Source of the DNA: Rouxiella chamberiensis
GTDB taxonomy: Bacteria; Pseudomonadota; Gammaproteobacteria; Enterobacterales; Enterobacteriaceae
Length of the DNA stretch: 64,000 bases
Assembly (NCBI RefSeq): GCF_026967475.1
Contig: NZ_CP114058.1
Location: 1,240,001 to 1,304,000, forward strand
Reading direction: 5' to 3'
Made by a program: the position numbers and the translations under genes. The notes below the pieces were generated by a model. It made no database searches. It saw only the letters and a program-made list of their open reading frames with translations, and was not told the origin of the DNA. Numbering within the stretch: position 1 is the stretch's first letter; each line of letters starts with the position of its first letter. Shown here in pieces: positions 63,670-64,000 of this stretch.

Positions 63670-64000
63670 ATGGTAAAGTCCATGCTTGGGCTAGGCTGTA
63701 AAAATAAAGCGCTGATGTGCTTGATGCGTCCTTCAGACTTTTTGTATCAACCAACGATTTACCGTTCGAATTTATCAGCAGCAAGGAGTCGTCAAAAAGG
63801 CTCTTATATATTGTCCAGTTTTACATTTAAAAGATTCTCTTTATTTATACCTTCTCAGCAACCCCGTTCTTTAACTGACCTAACTCACTCACTGAATCAA
63901 CCCGACTCTGTTATTGGTTTTTTTACTGGCTTATTGACTGTCATGGTCAGTGGTTTGTCATTTATGACAATGCCTCCACGTGAAAAGAAAAGAGCAGCAC
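63670..64000 (+). CDS. Open reading frame leaving the window, unknown product
   Basis: ATG at 63670, preceded by GGGGAAG, opens a frame with no stop through the window end (110 codons). The peptide begins MVKSMLGLGCKNKALMCLM, has a basic, serine-rich middle, and a hydrophobic segment near the end (VIGFFTGLLTVMVSGLSFMTM) followed by REKKRAA, as in a small inner-membrane protein. I do not recognise it. Base composition is more AT-rich than its neighbours. The 3' end is outside the window. Confidence 0.45.
   Translation, partial: MVKSMLGLGCKNKALMCLMRPSDFLYQPTIYRSNLSAARSRQKGSYILSSFTFKRFSLFIPSQQPRSLTDLTHSLNQPDSVIGFFTGLLTVMVSGLSFMTMPPREKKRAA

Overview
The window is chromosomal DNA of an Enterobacterales species. 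The his operon with its leader peptide and attenuator, the yeeZ neighbour of his, the ybjG/dacC-ybjL-ybjM-grxA-nfsA-rimK-ybjN-potFGHI-ybjO-rlmC block, fliZ-dcyD-tcyJLN, putA/putP and efeUOB all follow enterobacterial gene order and protein sequence. The mixture fits a Yersiniaceae-like genus (Serratia/Rahnella/Rouxiella relatives) better than E. coli, but genus cannot be fixed from the sequence alone. No rRNA, tRNA, IS element, prophage or CRISPR array was seen.

Layout. 1-5963: hisA(partial)-H-B-C-D-G on the minus strand, behind hisL, an attenuator and a recognisable his promoter. 6181-7014: yeeZ. 7178-16840: an accessory amino-acid-type catabolic island with two polar amino acid ABC systems (two binding proteins, three permeases, two ATPases), a FAD amine/amino-acid oxidoreductase, an M20 amidohydrolase and a LacI-type regulator with a palindromic operator. 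17088-18250: yohJK under a consensus CRP site. 18387-19462: an orphan sugar-type binding protein. 19791-20951: yliI. 21005-24792: MFS transporter + M20 peptidase, divergent from a LysR regulator. 24819-29511: HAD phosphatase, dacC, ybjG, an isochorismatase-fold hydrolase behind a threonine-rich leader ORF and terminator, and a small unknown gene. 29764-41688: the ybjL to rlmC block including putrescine import (potFGHI). 41756-41932: an unlisted 58-residue GhoT/OrtT-type membrane toxin gene. 42255-46473: fliZ and the cysteine/cystine genes dcyD, tcyJ, tcyL, tcyN; fliA is not upstream of fliZ. 46568-52469: proline use (putA/putP, divergent). 52781-56275: Fur-box-preceded efeUOB iron uptake. 56428-62122: a giant (about 1,897 residues) unrecognised protein with an HELGH zinc-protease motif. 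62315-63490: AmiC-type amidase. 63670 onward: an open reading frame leaving the window.

The most striking feature crosses gene boundaries. Eleven genes (hisH, yohK, the sugar-binding-protein gene, ybjG, nfsA, ybjN, potI, rlmC, putA, efeO and the giant gene) each carry a single one-base frame error. Every one lies at a GTTC/GAAC tetranucleotide, at or beside the G|T or G|A step. Restoring one base brings the recognised genes to normal family length. Sequence-specific error of this kind suggests a systematic read artefact at a modified motif rather than eleven pseudogenes. GAAC/GTTC is the motif phosphorothioated by the Dnd system in E. coli B7A and Salmonella, so the window may carry the footprint of a DNA backbone modification. 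Coordinates given for these genes span the repaired reading frame.
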